64,000 nt of DNA from Teredinibacter purpureus (GCF_014217335.1 NZ_CP060092.1:3241501-3305500), one strand, 5' to 3'. Shown: positions 47,294 through 57,006, counted from the first letter of the stretch. Translations and numbers: made by a program. Notes: a model not told the origin generated them from the letters alone.

Positions 47294-47916
47294 CGTTAAC
47301 GCCTTAAGGGGTTTGACGTCGCTATTTTGTGGAGCCTATTTCGGGGGCTTAGTTCGTACGTACAAGGGTATGTAATCTCCCCATTATTAACCCCAATTAA
47401 TAATGGGGTTAACGTTCCCTATTCTTCGCTCCAAATCGTCGGCGCGGCAGTTTCCCCCACCTAGCTGTCATCGCGGTTCGCATTCTATCGGCATAATGTT
47501 TTTCGAGGAGATTCCATTGAATGGGCTCATTCAAGAGCGACTGGAGGTTATTCACTGTCATGGCTCAATCCCGTTTGTAAACATTCAGAACTTTGCTGTG
47601 TATCGCCATGTACTGTAACTGGATCGAAGTCGGATACATCATTGAGTAACCCAATAGGTGGCTCACATGGCAGAATAAAGCGCTATACGTGCTAAATATG
47701 GTAATACGCGATCCCACCATAACCGCCGTAACGGATAGGGTTTTCACACAGTAAACTGTCTTCGTAACGATCCCAAAGTTTTCCACAATGTTTGTGTAGA
47801 TTGAGCGCGCATAAGTAGAGCCGCCAGTTTTGATAGACACCTTTTTCTTTTCATTGTTAATGATACAGTATATCATATCTTAACTGAATGGATTGCTACG
47901 GAGGGAAGTACACAAA
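47294..47916. other. Gap of about 620 bases before the zinc locus
   Basis: No gene is supported. Short frames on both strands (47403-47618, 47565-47876) contain no recognisable domains. The last 60 bases hold a palindromic candidate operator (47861-47875) and the ribosome site CGGAGGG for merC. The rest may be decayed sequence. Confidence 0.45.
47861..47875. promoter_or_regulatory. Candidate Zur operator upstream of merC
   Basis: TGATACAGTATATCA is a near-perfect 15-bp dyad in an AT-rich context (TTAA before it, ATATCTTAA after), 42 bases upstream of the merC start. It resembles the ATRTTAT/ATAACAT-type Zur boxes only loosely. It is placed exactly where a Zur box is expected. Confidence 0.5.
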
Positions 47917-48276
47917 ATGAAAGATGTTTTAGGCGCTGCCTGCTCGGGACTTTGCTTAGTCCATTGTTTGGCTCTACCTGTTTTAGCAACCACGGGCACT
48001 ACCTTTGTCGGGCTCGCTGCGCTGTCTGGTGAAGCAACTCACCTATGGCTTAGTGCTGCCATGATAATTATCGCACTCTGGGCTTTCCCTAAGGGGTGGC
48101 GTGTTCACAAGCATTTACTGCCTGGTTTATTGGCCTTGGCAGGATTTGGATTAATGACTGCTGCCCTAATGGTGGCGGAGTCCATGGAGGTCTATTGGGC
48201 GGTTGCCGCTGGTATAACCTTTATTGCTGGGCACCTAATAAATCGACATTTGTTGATTACACGGAACCTTCAATGA
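47917..48276 (+). CDS. merC: MerC-domain membrane protein
   Basis: The ATG at 47917 has CGGAGGG 13-17 bases upstream; the longer frame from a TTG at 47893 would include the ribosome site. The 119-residue protein has four helices and an early Cys pair (AACSGLCLVHCLALP) typical of MerC-like proteins. Although named for mercury, such genes are common in Zur-controlled zinc clusters, where they probably move zinc. The stop overlaps the start of the cobW pseudogene (ATGA). Confidence 0.82.
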   Translation: MKDVLGAACSGLCLVHCLALPVLATTGTTFVGLAALSGEATHLWLSAAMIIIALWAFPKGWRVHKHLLPGLLALAGFGLMTAALMVAESMEVYWAVAAGITFIAGHLINRHLLITRNLQ

Positions 48277-48772
48277 GATTACCGTTACCCGATTCTGCAA
48301 ATGCTAGCGCAATTAATTCGTCACCTCGTATACCTGTGATGGTGTTGTCCAGCTTTTTGAGGGCTGGAAAATTCAGTTTCGAGAAAGCTCAGCAAGCGCC
48401 AGGCTAGCGCAAAGAAAATCGCGGTGAGTATGTATAGGAAACCGAAGAGTACGGTATCAGTAGTTTTATGTCCCGCGCGCGCAAACCCTTTTTCCCACAA
48501 AAGTATTTTGGCTTTCGCACAGCAAAACCCATGAAGGCAAACTTATTCGCTCTAAAGGCTATTTCGGGTTAGCAACACGCCAAGAGCAGCGGGCCAATGG
48601 AGCCAGCTACGTGAAATATTTGATGAATGTGCCCCCCCATTGGCAAACATGTGATATTCAAAAGTCTCACAGTAATTGGAATGCGGAAGATCGACGCATG
48701 TTTATTGAAGACGTTGTGCTGGTGATGAATATGCAGGTGCTGGTACCGAATGGCATCCGCCAGAGCACGTAG
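48273..48772 (+). pseudogene. Decayed COG0523/CobW (ZigA-like) GTPase
   Basis: The start ATG overlaps the merC stop. The first frame reads SPRIPVMVLSSFLRAGK (48322-48371), a damaged version of the CobW P-loop SGFLGAGKTT. It stops at 48405. Later frames read YGISSFMSRARKPFFP (48450-48497) and, one frame over, FWLSHSKTHEGKLIRSKGYF followed by NWNAEDRRMFIED, matching the C-terminal domain of COG0523 proteins (RSKGFFWLA; DRRQELVFIG). The GTPase core between them is deleted. A different intact COG0523 gene lies at 54625. Confidence 0.8.
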
Positions 48773-49030
48773 AACGCTTAGGCAATAGTGCGGTAAACCC
48801 CTTATCAGACGCAACGCCCAACAGCCTAGCGCTTCGTAATGTTGCGTTATTGAAGCCCGAAGTGCGGCATGGTAATAAAAGATCGCGGCGTGGTCCACCG
48901 TTCGCCAGTGGCGACTAAAACAATGCCACGTTTAGTACTTACACTGGATCTTGCTAAGCGGCCAAGTACTTAGAGCATAGTAACGAAGAAACAGAATTTA
49001 AAAAATATCGCTTAATCTTTGGAGTAAACA
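48773..49030. other. Degenerate stretch before the znuD-like gene
   Basis: This holds a short open stretch (HPPEHVERLGNSAV near 48758-48800) that I could not assign, then an AT-rich leader. A ribosome site (TTTGGAG) precedes the ATG at 49031. It may contain the remains of a second gene deleted with the cobW core. Confidence 0.35.
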
Positions 49031-51403
49031 ATGAAGTACCCACTATTAGCTGCAGCCATTGCGGTAACCACCATAAATGCTTACGCCTTAGAAGGCACTG
49101 TAGCAAACGACCATGGTACCCCCATTGTTGGGGCCAAAGTTAAACCTAACGGCCACAAAAAAAGTGTTGTTACAGACGGGCAAGGCCGCTTTAATCTAGC
49201 CGATGATGTGGAAGAAATTCACGTAACAGCGCCGGGCTACAGCCATCGCATCGTGCATTTGCACGAGCAAGACGGCAAAACACTCATTATTACTTTAGCC
49301 GACACCGTTATCGAACAAGTGGATGTTATCGGCTTACCTATTCACGCTTCTGTGATTGAATCGGCGTTACCCGTGTCAGTACTCAGCGGTGAGGCACTGC
49401 GGAATCAACAAGCCGCCACGTTGGGAGATACCCTAGATAGGCAGCCAGGTGTGAATACAAATTTCCATGGCAATGTTGCCAGCACGCCGGTTATTCGCGG
49501 TTTAAGCGGCCCGCGTGTACTGATCACGCAAAACAGTTTGGATGTGAGTGACGTTTCCCGTGTTGGCCCCGACCATTCTGTAGCGTCAGAAGTCTCTACT
49601 GCCCAACAGGTTGAAGTGCTACGCGGGCCCGCCACCTTATTTTATGGCAGCGGTGCAATTGGCGGTGTTGTTAATGTGGTAGATAAGCGCGTGCCGACTG
49701 ATTCCGAAACCCGTGGCGAATTTTTATTAAGTCGTGAATCTGTCAATAGCCAGAATCTGGCCTCCTTTAATGGAACAACAGGCACAGATACTTATGCCTT
49801 CTACGTTGACGGTTTTTGGCGTGAGGCAAACGATTATGAAGTGCCCGTTGCGCCAGAAAAAAACCACAATGACGACCAGCATCTTAGTGAAAACACCGTG
49901 GCAAACAGCGCAGAAGAATCCAGCGGCTATACACTAGGCACCAGCTACTTGCTGGACAATGGCTATGTCGGGCTTTCAGTTGGGCGCTTAGAGCGTGAAT
50001 ACGGTATTCCCGGTCACAGTCACGGCAGCCAAGACCACGAGGAAAGTGAAGAAGAACGTATTTACGCCGATTTAAAGCAAGACCGCTACCAACTGCTGAG
50101 TGAACTGGATGTTGCCCTGCCCTGGCTACGTGCCATTCACACACGTGCGGCTTACACCGATTATACCCATGCCGAAATTGAAGAAGGTGTTGTAGGCACG
50201 TTGTTTTCCAATCAAACCTCGGAAGTGCGTATCGATTTACTTCATCAGGAATGGGCACACTGGAAAGGCGGTTTGAATGTCCATTACAAAAACAGCGAAG
50301 TCGCGGCTGAGGGAGATGAGGCATTTACACCACCGTCAATCTCCGAAACGCTGGCAATGGCACTAATGGAAGAAAGGCACTTTGGTGATGTATTAGTGCA
50401 AATGGGCGCGCGCATTGAGCACGTGAGTATCGTTGCCGACAACGTGCTGCTGCCGCACTTAGAAGTACATGACCATGAAAGCCTAGACATGGACGATGAC
50501 GATCATACGGATGAAGAGACGCGTGTCTTTGCGGCTGATCACGATTTTACTCCGGTCAGTTTGTCTTTCGGCGCGGTGTGGGATTTTAGGCCCGGCTATA
50601 ATATGGGCGTTTCACTTTCGCACTCGCAACGCGCGCCATCTGCATCAGAACTTTTATCGTTTGGGCCGCATATCGGTACGCGATCATATGAGATTGGAGC
50701 ATTGTTTTCTGTACACGACGAAGACGGCGAATCTCATTTCGAACTGAGTGCCGATAATTTAGAATTGGAAACCTCTAGTAACATCGATCTGACTTTTCGT
50801 AAACATGAAGGCGACGTAGGTGTTATTTTTAATGTTTTTTACAACCACATTAATGACTACTACTACCAAAGTGCAACGGGATTGTTTACTGAAAGCGGCC
50901 ACGAAGACGAGCACAACCATGGCGGTGAGGACGAAGATGAGCATGAAGATGACCTTCCGGTTTATCTGTTTACCCACGCTGATGCTGAACTTTATGGCTT
51001 TGAAGCTCAGGGTATTTGGAAACTGAATAATCGCTGGAAAACGACCGTCTTTTCTGACTATGTTCATGCCGAACTTACCGACGGAACCTATTTACCCCGC
51101 ACACCACCACTACGCTTCGGTGCCGACGTGGATTACACCGGTGACCAACTCAGCGCCACCCTAAGCTGGACGCAATACGCTAAGCAAAATAAAACGGCTC
51201 AACTGGAAACCCCCACAGACGGTTATGACACGCTAGACGCAACGGTGACCTATTATTTGCCGGTTGGACCTCATGAGCTAGCACTGTTTATCAAAGCTGA
51301 AAATATCACCGACACTGAAGCCCGCGTCCACACCTCCTTCATTAAAGATATAGCACCGCGACCAGGTCGAAATTTAACCTTGGGTATTCGTGGGCAATTT
51401 TAG
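49031..51403 (+). CDS. znuD: ZnuD-like TonB-dependent zinc receptor
   Basis: This 790-residue receptor has a signal peptide (to TINAYA), a carboxypeptidase-like regulatory domain (about 22-90; GTPIVGAKVKPNG, VTDGQGRFNLAD), a plug (VIRGLSGPRVLITQ, FYGSGAIGGVVNVVD) and a barrel ending in RGQF. External loops are His/Asp/Glu-rich: HSHGSQDHEES near 327, DHESLDMDDDDH near 480 and EDEHNHGGEDEDEHEDD near 630, as expected for capture of zinc. It neighbours zur, so zinc uptake under Zur control is likely. Confidence 0.9.
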   Translation: MKYPLLAAAIAVTTINAYALEGTVANDHGTPIVGAKVKPNGHKKSVVTDGQGRFNLADDVEEIHVTAPGYSHRIVHLHEQDGKTLIITLADTVIEQVDVIGLPIHASVIESALPVSVLSGEALRNQQAATLGDTLDRQPGVNTNFHGNVASTPVIRGLSGPRVLITQNSLDVSDVSRVGPDHSVASEVSTAQQVEVLRGPATLFYGSGAIGGVVNVVDKRVPTDSETRGEFLLSRESVNSQNLASFNGTTGTDTYAFYVDGFWREANDYEVPVAPEKNHNDDQHLSENTVANSAEESSGYTLGTSYLLDNGYVGLSVGRLEREYGIPGHSHGSQDHEESEEERIYADLKQDRYQLLSELDVALPWLRAIHTRAAYTDYTHAEIEEGVVGTLFSNQTSEVRIDLLHQEWAHWKGGLNVHYKNSEVAAEGDEAFTPPSISETLAMALMEERHFGDVLVQMGARIEHVSIVADNVLLPHLEVHDHESLDMDDDDHTDEETRVFAADHDFTPVSLSFGAVWDFRPGYNMGVSLSHSQRAPSASELLSFGPHIGTRSYEIGALFSVHDEDGESHFELSADNLELETSSNIDLTFRKHEGDVGVIFNVFYNHINDYYYQSATGLFTESGHEDEHNHGGEDEDEHEDDLPVYLFTHADAELYGFEAQGIWKLNNRWKTTVFSDYVHAELTDGTYLPRTPPLRFGADVDYTGDQLSATLSWTQYAKQNKTAQLETPTDGYDTLDATVTYYLPVGPHELALFIKAENITDTEARVHTSFIKDIAPRPGRNLTLGIRGQF

Positions 51404-51457
51404 TCTGAATATATTGACACCTACAGCATTTGAATTTTTCACTATTGAGGCTCAAAC

Positions 51458-52846
51458 ATGAAGCAAGTGAGTAAAACATTAATAACCCTAAAGAAGCCCG
51501 TGGTATTGTTTATCGCAGCGAGCGCCATGGCGGTACTCGCAGGTTGTGGTGATGCCAAAACAACCATCATAGAAAAACACTCTATTCCTGTTGATGGTGA
51601 CGGTCACAATCACGGCGGCAGTGAACACGAAGACGAGCTCATGGGTCGTTTATTGGTAGTGAATTCAACAACCATTGAAGCTCAGATATTTGACCTAGAA
51701 GACAATGAACGGATAACAACCATTCCACTGGATGCACTCCCGAGCGCTGTTCACGCCTCAGGTGGGTATCGTTTTGCGGCATTGATCGATCGCAATGCTG
51801 ACAAAGTGGGCTTCGTTGACGGTGGCCTGTGGCAGGAACCCCACGGCGATCATTTTGATGTATTCGCAACCATACCCATGTTAAGCAATTTCACCTTAAC
51901 AGGCAGCCGCCCAACACACTACGACACACACGAAGGCAGTGTCGCGGTTTTCTTTGATGGCAATGCAAACGCTGGTAACAATGCATCGGTTCAAGTTTTT
52001 GATGATGAAGTGGTTGCCGAAGCAAACATGGCGGCAATGGTTAGTTTTAATTTGCCCATGCACGGTGTCGCAAAACCCCGTGGCGAACACTTATTGGCGA
52101 CTATTCGACGAGAAGATACAGAGAGTACATCTACTAATTTTAACCTCCCTGATCAACTCGGTGTTTATCACCTACATAACGGTGAGTATAAATTAGAACA
52201 AACACTCGATGTCGCTTGCCCCGACTTACACGGTGCCGCACAGAACGAAACAGTTGCGGTATTTGGCTGTGGAGATGGCGTTCTATTGGCATCTGAAAGC
52301 AATGATGACACCTACCGTGCGCAAAAATTGCTAAACCCCGACGCCATGTTGGAGGGCGCACGTATTGGCAGCCTTTGGGGGCACCATGAAAGTGACAAAT
52401 TTATCGGTTTGGCCAGTAATGATAGTGCGAGCCAATTTTTTATCATCGACCCCGAAGAAGGCGAAATCGAGCTTATTGATTGGCAACCGATGCCAAATGC
52501 CAAACCCGTTGCCCGTGACTTTACCTTTGAGGCCGAGCAATTTGTGATTCTAGATAACCAAGGCTACCTCACGTTAATTGAACAGCATCAAGAAAATGGC
52601 CACACGCACTGGGAATACGGTGCGCGCTTGGCTATTACTACAGCGGATGTGAATTTAATGCCCGAAGGTATGAAATTTTCCATGACGCTAGCTCAGAATG
52701 GCCATACCGTTTATATTGCTGACCCTATTGCTCAACACATAGTGGTAGTGGATTTGGGCTTGCTTGAGGTCAACGCTGAAATTGAGCTGGATTATGCTCC
52801 AACCATGATCACCTGGTTGGGTATTGTCGACGAGCACGACCACTAA
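51458..52846 (+). CDS. AztD-like periplasmic zinc-binding beta-propeller lipoprotein
   Basis: The 462-residue protein has a lipobox (MAVLAGCG, Cys about residue 30) followed by a flexible metal-binding segment (DGDGHNHGGSEHED), then a beta-propeller with repeated strands and conserved His (PLDALPSAVHASGGYRFA; MHGVAKPRGEHLLATIR; DLHGAAQNETVAVFGCGDG; EHDH at the end). This matches the AztD type of periplasmic zinc chaperone. It follows the ZnuD-like receptor by 54 bases, so it would accept zinc in the periplasm. Confidence 0.82.
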   Translation: MKQVSKTLITLKKPVVLFIAASAMAVLAGCGDAKTTIIEKHSIPVDGDGHNHGGSEHEDELMGRLLVVNSTTIEAQIFDLEDNERITTIPLDALPSAVHASGGYRFAALIDRNADKVGFVDGGLWQEPHGDHFDVFATIPMLSNFTLTGSRPTHYDTHEGSVAVFFDGNANAGNNASVQVFDDEVVAEANMAAMVSFNLPMHGVAKPRGEHLLATIRREDTESTSTNFNLPDQLGVYHLHNGEYKLEQTLDVACPDLHGAAQNETVAVFGCGDGVLLASESNDDTYRAQKLLNPDAMLEGARIGSLWGHHESDKFIGLASNDSASQFFIIDPEEGEIELIDWQPMPNAKPVARDFTFEAEQFVILDNQGYLTLIEQHQENGHTHWEYGARLAITTADVNLMPEGMKFSMTLAQNGHTVYIADPIAQHIVVVDLGLLEVNAEIELDYAPTMITWLGIVDEHDH

Positions 52847-52943
52847 CGTCATCGACCATCCACTTATATCCACTCTCCCAATGGGATTTTCGCGGAAGCC
52901 TAGCTTCCGCCTTTATAAGTTAACGAGTACGTGAGAGTCGTTT

Positions 52944-53501
52944 ATGCCAATATTATTGCGTATGCTCTTAATCGGGCTTTGCCTATCTTGCCCTAAAGGG
53001 ATGGCCCAAAGCCGATTAAACCCCGCGGCGCATACTCACGGTACAGCACATATAACGGTCTTATATGAGGCGGGGCAATTGCTTATCAAACAAAAAGCCA
53101 CTGTACTTGGCTTTGAGCATAGTCCTCAAATTACAGAACAATGACAACAACTACGTCAGCGGAAAAAAGTTTAACTGATCCAAAGAACGTTATCGTTTTA
53201 CAGCCTGTAGCCGAGCTACCCTAGACATGCGCATGATAATGGCCATAAACCCCATCAAGAACATGATAATAACAACGATGGTACCCTCTCGGGTTATGAT
53301 GGAGAACCTCATGAAACGCATCACGATATTCACCTTAGTTATGCGTTGAAATGCAATGGGCAGGTACCACCTACCCTAAAATTGCAAGCGTTCAGCCGCC
53401 ACCCAAATTTTGAAAAAATACAGGCGCGATGGATTACGAACGGAAAACAAGGCGTAACAACACTGGACAAGAATCATGTATCACTGGAGCTAAAGCCATG
53501 A
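52944..53501 (+). pseudogene. Decayed zrgA-like (DUF2796) zinc-binding protein
   Basis: The first frame (52944-53144) gives a signal peptide and AAHTHGTAHITVLYEAGQLLI, FEHSPQ, the N-terminal motif of ZrgA/DUF2796. In other frames follow NVIVLQPVAELP (then stop), a His-rich linker (HAHDNGHKPHQEHD), HHDIHLSYALKCNG, and the C-terminal QAFSRHPNFEKIQARWITN and VTTLDKNHVSLELKP. At least two frameshifts and a stop break it. The ancestral stop (TGA 53499-53501) overlaps the zur start, so the genes were translationally coupled. Confidence 0.85.
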
Positions 53502-53965
53502 AGCAAAAACAACTGAATACTATTATGAACAAAGCACAGGATATTTGTTCGCAATCTGGTGGACGTTTGACAGAAAAACGTAAGCGTATTTTAGAACTTT
53601 TACTCGTATCAAATACGCCTCAATCTGCATACGAAGTGGCAGATGCCTATAATAAGAGTGCCGAAACCTCCATGCCGCCCATGTCGGTCTACCGTATTCT
53701 GGATTTTTTGGAGTCTGAGCAGCTGGTTCACAAACTCAGCTCGGCCAACAAATATGTTGCGTGTTCTCATATCGCTTGTAGCCATACTCACGAAATACCG
53801 CAATTTTTAATTTGCGGAAAGTGCCAAAATGTTAAAGAAATCGCTATTGCCAAACGCATAATCGAAGAGTTGGATATGCAAGTCGAAGACGCAGGCTATA
53901 AACTTATAAATTCGCAATTGGAACTTCAATGTCTATGCGATAACTGTTTGGTGAGCGCAGCATAA
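53498..53965 (+). CDS. zur: Fur-family zinc uptake regulator Zur
   Basis: I chose the ATG at 53498 (GGAG upstream, 155 residues); the longer frame from 53429 reads through the zrgA pseudogene. The protein has the Fur winged helix (LTEKRKRILELLLVSNTPQSAYEVADAY), the metal-site segment ACSHTHEIPQFLICGKCQNV with the CxxC zinc site, and a second pair CLCDNC near the end. It represses zinc uptake genes when zinc is sufficient. It lies inside the locus it should regulate. Confidence 0.92.
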   Translation: MKQKQLNTIMNKAQDICSQSGGRLTEKRKRILELLLVSNTPQSAYEVADAYNKSAETSMPPMSVYRILDFLESEQLVHKLSSANKYVACSHIACSHTHEIPQFLICGKCQNVKEIAIAKRIIEELDMQVEDAGYKLINSQLELQCLCDNCLVSAA

Positions 53966-53982
53966 AATTCACAACCCTTTTT

Positions 53983-54377
53983 ATGCATCTCTGGAAAAGC
54001 TATACGCGGGTGACACCATCGTTCTTCAAAAATAGGTTTCACAATTAACATTTAACGCGCAACGCTTAATTTCGGTCGTTACCCAATATGCCAAAAGCCC
54101 TCAAGTGCTGGAGCTTGCATGGATGAGCAAGGATGCACTGGAACTCACGTTATCAACCAAACGCATGACCTATTATTGGTCTCGATGTAGAAAGCATCTT
54201 TGGATAAAGGGTGAAACAAGTGGACATACCCAAACACTCGCATCTATGTCTTTTGATTGCGACGGGAATTCTATTCTATGCCGTATCGACCAGCTCGGAC
54301 CTGCTTGTCATACTAAGCGTGCCGGTTGCTTTTATCTAACGGTTGATAACGACAAACAGACAATAATTATCTCTTGA
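53983..54377 (+). pseudogene. hisI: Decayed hisI-like (phosphoribosyl-AMP cyclohydrolase) paralogue
   Basis: A frame reads SLEKLYAGDTIVLQK, then a stop (TAG 54033-54035), then VSQLTFNAQRLISVVTQYAKSPQVLELAWMSKDALELTL, KHLWIKGETSGH, DCDGNSILCRIDQ and GPACHTKRAGCF, matching HisI throughout. The upstream ATG at 53983 is one base out of frame. A GTG at 54105 could start a 90-residue fragment lacking the N-terminus. HisI uses zinc, and duplicated HisI copies often lie in Zur regulons. Confidence 0.83.
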
Positions 54378-54422
54378 TACGCACAAAGTCGTATTCATCA
54401 ACTACCCGGTGTATAAACTATT

Positions 54423-54623
54423 ATGACTGTATTTGATGGCAATAATTTGATCAACAAGTCAGAAGAGACTAACAATGAACACTGTTGTAGCAATATTAGT
54501 TGTTGCGCGCCACAAAGCCCTACTATTCGCTTGACACCAAAAGTAGGTAGAAATAAACCCTGTCCATGTGATAGCGGTCGAAAATTTAAAAAGTGCTGCG
54601 GGCACCGTAATAAAGGAGCTTAA
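54423..54623 (+). CDS. SEC-C motif small protein
   Basis: The 66-residue protein has the zinc-binding SEC-C motif [14 protein letters not shown] at its end, and an early cluster of Cys ([12 protein letters not shown]). It is placed one base before the COG0523 GTPase gene. SEC-C domains bind one zinc; it may donate or accept zinc in partnership with the GTPase. The small size and placement in a Zur locus are typical. Confidence 0.85.
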   Translation: MTVFDGNNLINKSEETNNEHCCSNISCCAPQSPTIRLTPKVGRNKPCPCDSGRKFKKCCGHRNKGA

Positions 54624-54624
54624 C

Positions 54625-55632
54625 TTGGCGTCGCAAAAACATAACCTTTCTGCCGTACCCACCAATATCATTACCGGCTTTTTAGGCGTAGGAAAAACCA
54701 CCGCAATTTTGCACCTGCTCAAATCTAAACCTGAAAGCGAACGTTGGGCTGTATTGGTGAATGAGTTTGGCGAAATTGGTGTGGATGGCAGTTTATTTCA
54801 AGGCCAACACGCCGAAGTGAATGGTGTATTTATTCGTGAAGTGCCAGGAGGCTGTATGTGTTGTGCGTCGGGCCTGCCTATGCAGATTGCCCTCAATCAG
54901 TTACTCACCCGCGCAAAGCCTAACCGATTATTAATCGAACCAACAGGGCTTGGCCACCCTAAAGAAGTACTCGAAGTATTAAGCGCCAGCCATTATCACG
55001 ATGTATTGCATATTCAAAAATGCATAACACTCATTGACGCCAGAAAATTACACGATACCCGTTACACAGAACACAACACATTCAATCAACAAATTGATAT
55101 CGCTGATGTTATTGTTGGCAATAAGCAAGACCTCTATCAAGCAGGAGATCAAACGCTTTTGAACAATTATGTTGCCGACCGTAAACACCCAGAAATGTCG
55201 GTAATATTTTCACGCCATGGCCAAATCGATCCGTCGATATTGAAAGGTTCGTCGGAAACAGCGAAGGCTATTAATCTACACCACCATCACAATCATCAAT
55301 CCCCACGTCCCAGCAGTAACAATACGCCATTGCCTGAAGATGGATTTTTAAAAATTGAAAACTCAGGTGAAGGCTATCAATCTACTGGCTGGCGATTTTC
55401 ACCTGATAAAATTTTTGACAGGCAGCTGTTGTTTTGTTGTTTAAGCGGAATTCGCGCTGAACGTATCAAGGCTGTATTTATTACTCATGAAGGGGTTTTT
55501 GCTTACAATGCCACCGCGGATGCGTTAACAGAATTTGAGCTGGACGATTGCATAGAAAGCCGTATTGAAATTATTGCCCGTAATGGCGAATCTATAAATG
55601 AGATTGATTTATTGCAGTGCGTGGTAAAATAA
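54625..55632 (+). CDS. COG0523/CobW-family zinc metallochaperone GTPase
   Basis: I chose the TTG at 54625 (AAAGGAG 7-13 bases upstream), which follows the SEC-C stop; the frame starts earlier at 54568 inside that gene. The 335-residue protein has the P-loop GFLGVGKTT, the metal motif GGCMCC (CxCC), GTP-binding NKQD, and a His stretch HHHHNH (about residue 217) before the C-terminal domain. These GTPases deliver zinc to client enzymes in zinc shortage. It may be the functional replacement for the pseudogene at 48273. Confidence 0.9.
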   Translation: MASQKHNLSAVPTNIITGFLGVGKTTAILHLLKSKPESERWAVLVNEFGEIGVDGSLFQGQHAEVNGVFIREVPGGCMCCASGLPMQIALNQLLTRAKPNRLLIEPTGLGHPKEVLEVLSASHYHDVLHIQKCITLIDARKLHDTRYTEHNTFNQQIDIADVIVGNKQDLYQAGDQTLLNNYVADRKHPEMSVIFSRHGQIDPSILKGSSETAKAINLHHHHNHQSPRPSSNNTPLPEDGFLKIENSGEGYQSTGWRFSPDKIFDRQLLFCCLSGIRAERIKAVFITHEGVFAYNATADALTEFELDDCIESRIEIIARNGESINEIDLLQCVVK

Positions 55633-56031
55633 TTAGCCGATCGTACACGCGAAAAACGATTATACAACCTTCGTTTAGAGCGCCTCATAACAACATATGA
55701 CTCACCTGCTACGAGGGTAACTACAATATTTTTTCTACCTTCATACTATTTCCGAACAACGCCTAGCCATCGGTAGGAAAAACAACCAACAAAATAATCA
55801 ATAAACGTATCAACTTACTTATACAATCTATTTTTTCAATAGTTTATTCACCTTCACGAAGACCGATTCCAACACCACCTAAAATCGTATACCTAAAACT
55901 AAACGCATAGCTTTCGTCTGCTGAAAACGATCTTATTTCGAACCACTGGACGTGGCAAAACGATACTACTGCCATTAACCTCTTCACTAAACCTCAATCT
56001 CGTTAAACCTACCGGCACGCACCCCATGTTC
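55633..56031. other. Gap of about 400 bases up to the IS3 element
   Basis: No intact gene. On the minus strand a frame reads ESYAFSFRYTILGGVGIGLREGE then stop, the kind of C-terminus seen in outer-membrane barrels, suggesting a decayed gene cut by the IS element. The match is too short to name it. Confidence 0.35.
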
Positions 56032-56083
56032 TGGTCAAGTAAAACCGGACACCTATTTTTTATAAATTCCCTGCTAACGCGCT

Positions 56084-56962
56084 TCACTTGTTGACTGCAG
56101 AATCGAAGTGTCGAACCTGCTCTATTCGAGCAGAACCGACTCTTCCATTTTGCAGCACATACTTGGATTCTTCGTATTTTATTGGCGATAAATCTTCATT
56201 CGCCGAATGAAAACGATGTACATTGTAGTAGCGCATATATTTGCCCACGTCAGTCTTCATGTGCGCTCTTGTCGGCTGCGCAATCTTAAATATCCAATCG
56301 TGTTTAAGGCTTCCGAAGAAGCGTTCAACAACCGCATTATCCCAACAGGCACCAACGTCTCCCATACTCGCCCGCATATCGTAAGCCGCTAGAAGTTTTC
56401 GATAGCGCTTACTGGTATATTGTGAGCCTCTATCGCTATGAAAAACTAAGCTTTTAGGCGGCTGTCTTAGGTTGTAGGCCTTTATCAGGGCCTTGCTCAC
56501 TAAATTAGTTGTCATGCGCTTATCAATGTACCAACCAACAATTCGACGCGAGTACAAATCCATAACAATCGCCAAATACATCCAACCTTCGCCGGTCTTC
56601 AGGTAAGTGGCATCGCCCGCCCAAATTTGATTCGGCCCCACTGGGTTAAAATTCTGATTCAGCAAGTTGTCGGCTACGGCATCCGAGGTTTTGCGTTTAG
56701 CTGTCACTTTATAGGCGGTTCGCTGAGTGACCCTTAAGCCAAGCTTGCGCATCAAGTTACGAACCCGATAACGACCAATCTGAAAGCCTTCTTCGCGTAA
56801 TTTCTTCATCATCTCGCGACTACCCAGGCTATTGCGACTCTGCTCGAAAAGCCACTTCATCCTACGGTGTAGGTGCAAGGTATCGCTTGTTATCACTGTG
56901 CCTGGGCGCTTAAGCCAATCGTAATAGGACGTTTTCCCAACGCCCATCACGCGACACAACAT
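56084..56962 (-). CDS. IS3 transposase OrfB (DDE integrase)
   Basis: The 292-residue protein has the DDE catalytic core: Asp in IWAGDATYL, Asp in FHSDRGSQY and Glu in NAVVERFFGSLK, plus the HTH_21 region near the start. The frame continues upstream of the shown ATG (KYDFIQTESPRFPVV), as expected when OrfB is made as a fusion with OrfA by -1 frameshifting. No stop interrupts it, so the element may still be active. Confidence 0.94.
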   Translation of the reverse strand: MLCRVMGVGKTSYYDWLKRPGTVITSDTLHLHRRMKWLFEQSRNSLGSREMMKKLREEGFQIGRYRVRNLMRKLGLRVTQRTAYKVTAKRKTSDAVADNLLNQNFNPVGPNQIWAGDATYLKTGEGWMYLAIVMDLYSRRIVGWYIDKRMTTNLVSKALIKAYNLRQPPKSLVFHSDRGSQYTSKRYRKLLAAYDMRASMGDVGACWDNAVVERFFGSLKHDWIFKIAQPTRAHMKTDVGKYMRYYNVHRFHSANEDLSPIKYEESKYVLQNGRVGSARIEQVRHFDSAVNK

Positions 56963-57006
56963 AACTACAGGAAAGCGAGGTGATTCAGTCTGAATGAAAT
57001 CGTACT

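Noticed and set aside
47403..47876. Short frames on both strands before merC
   Set aside because: No domain, no ribosome sites; the region reads as non-coding or decayed.
48569..48898. Minus-strand open frame of 109 codons
   Set aside because: It is the antisense shadow of the cobW-like relic, whose plus-strand motifs match a known family.
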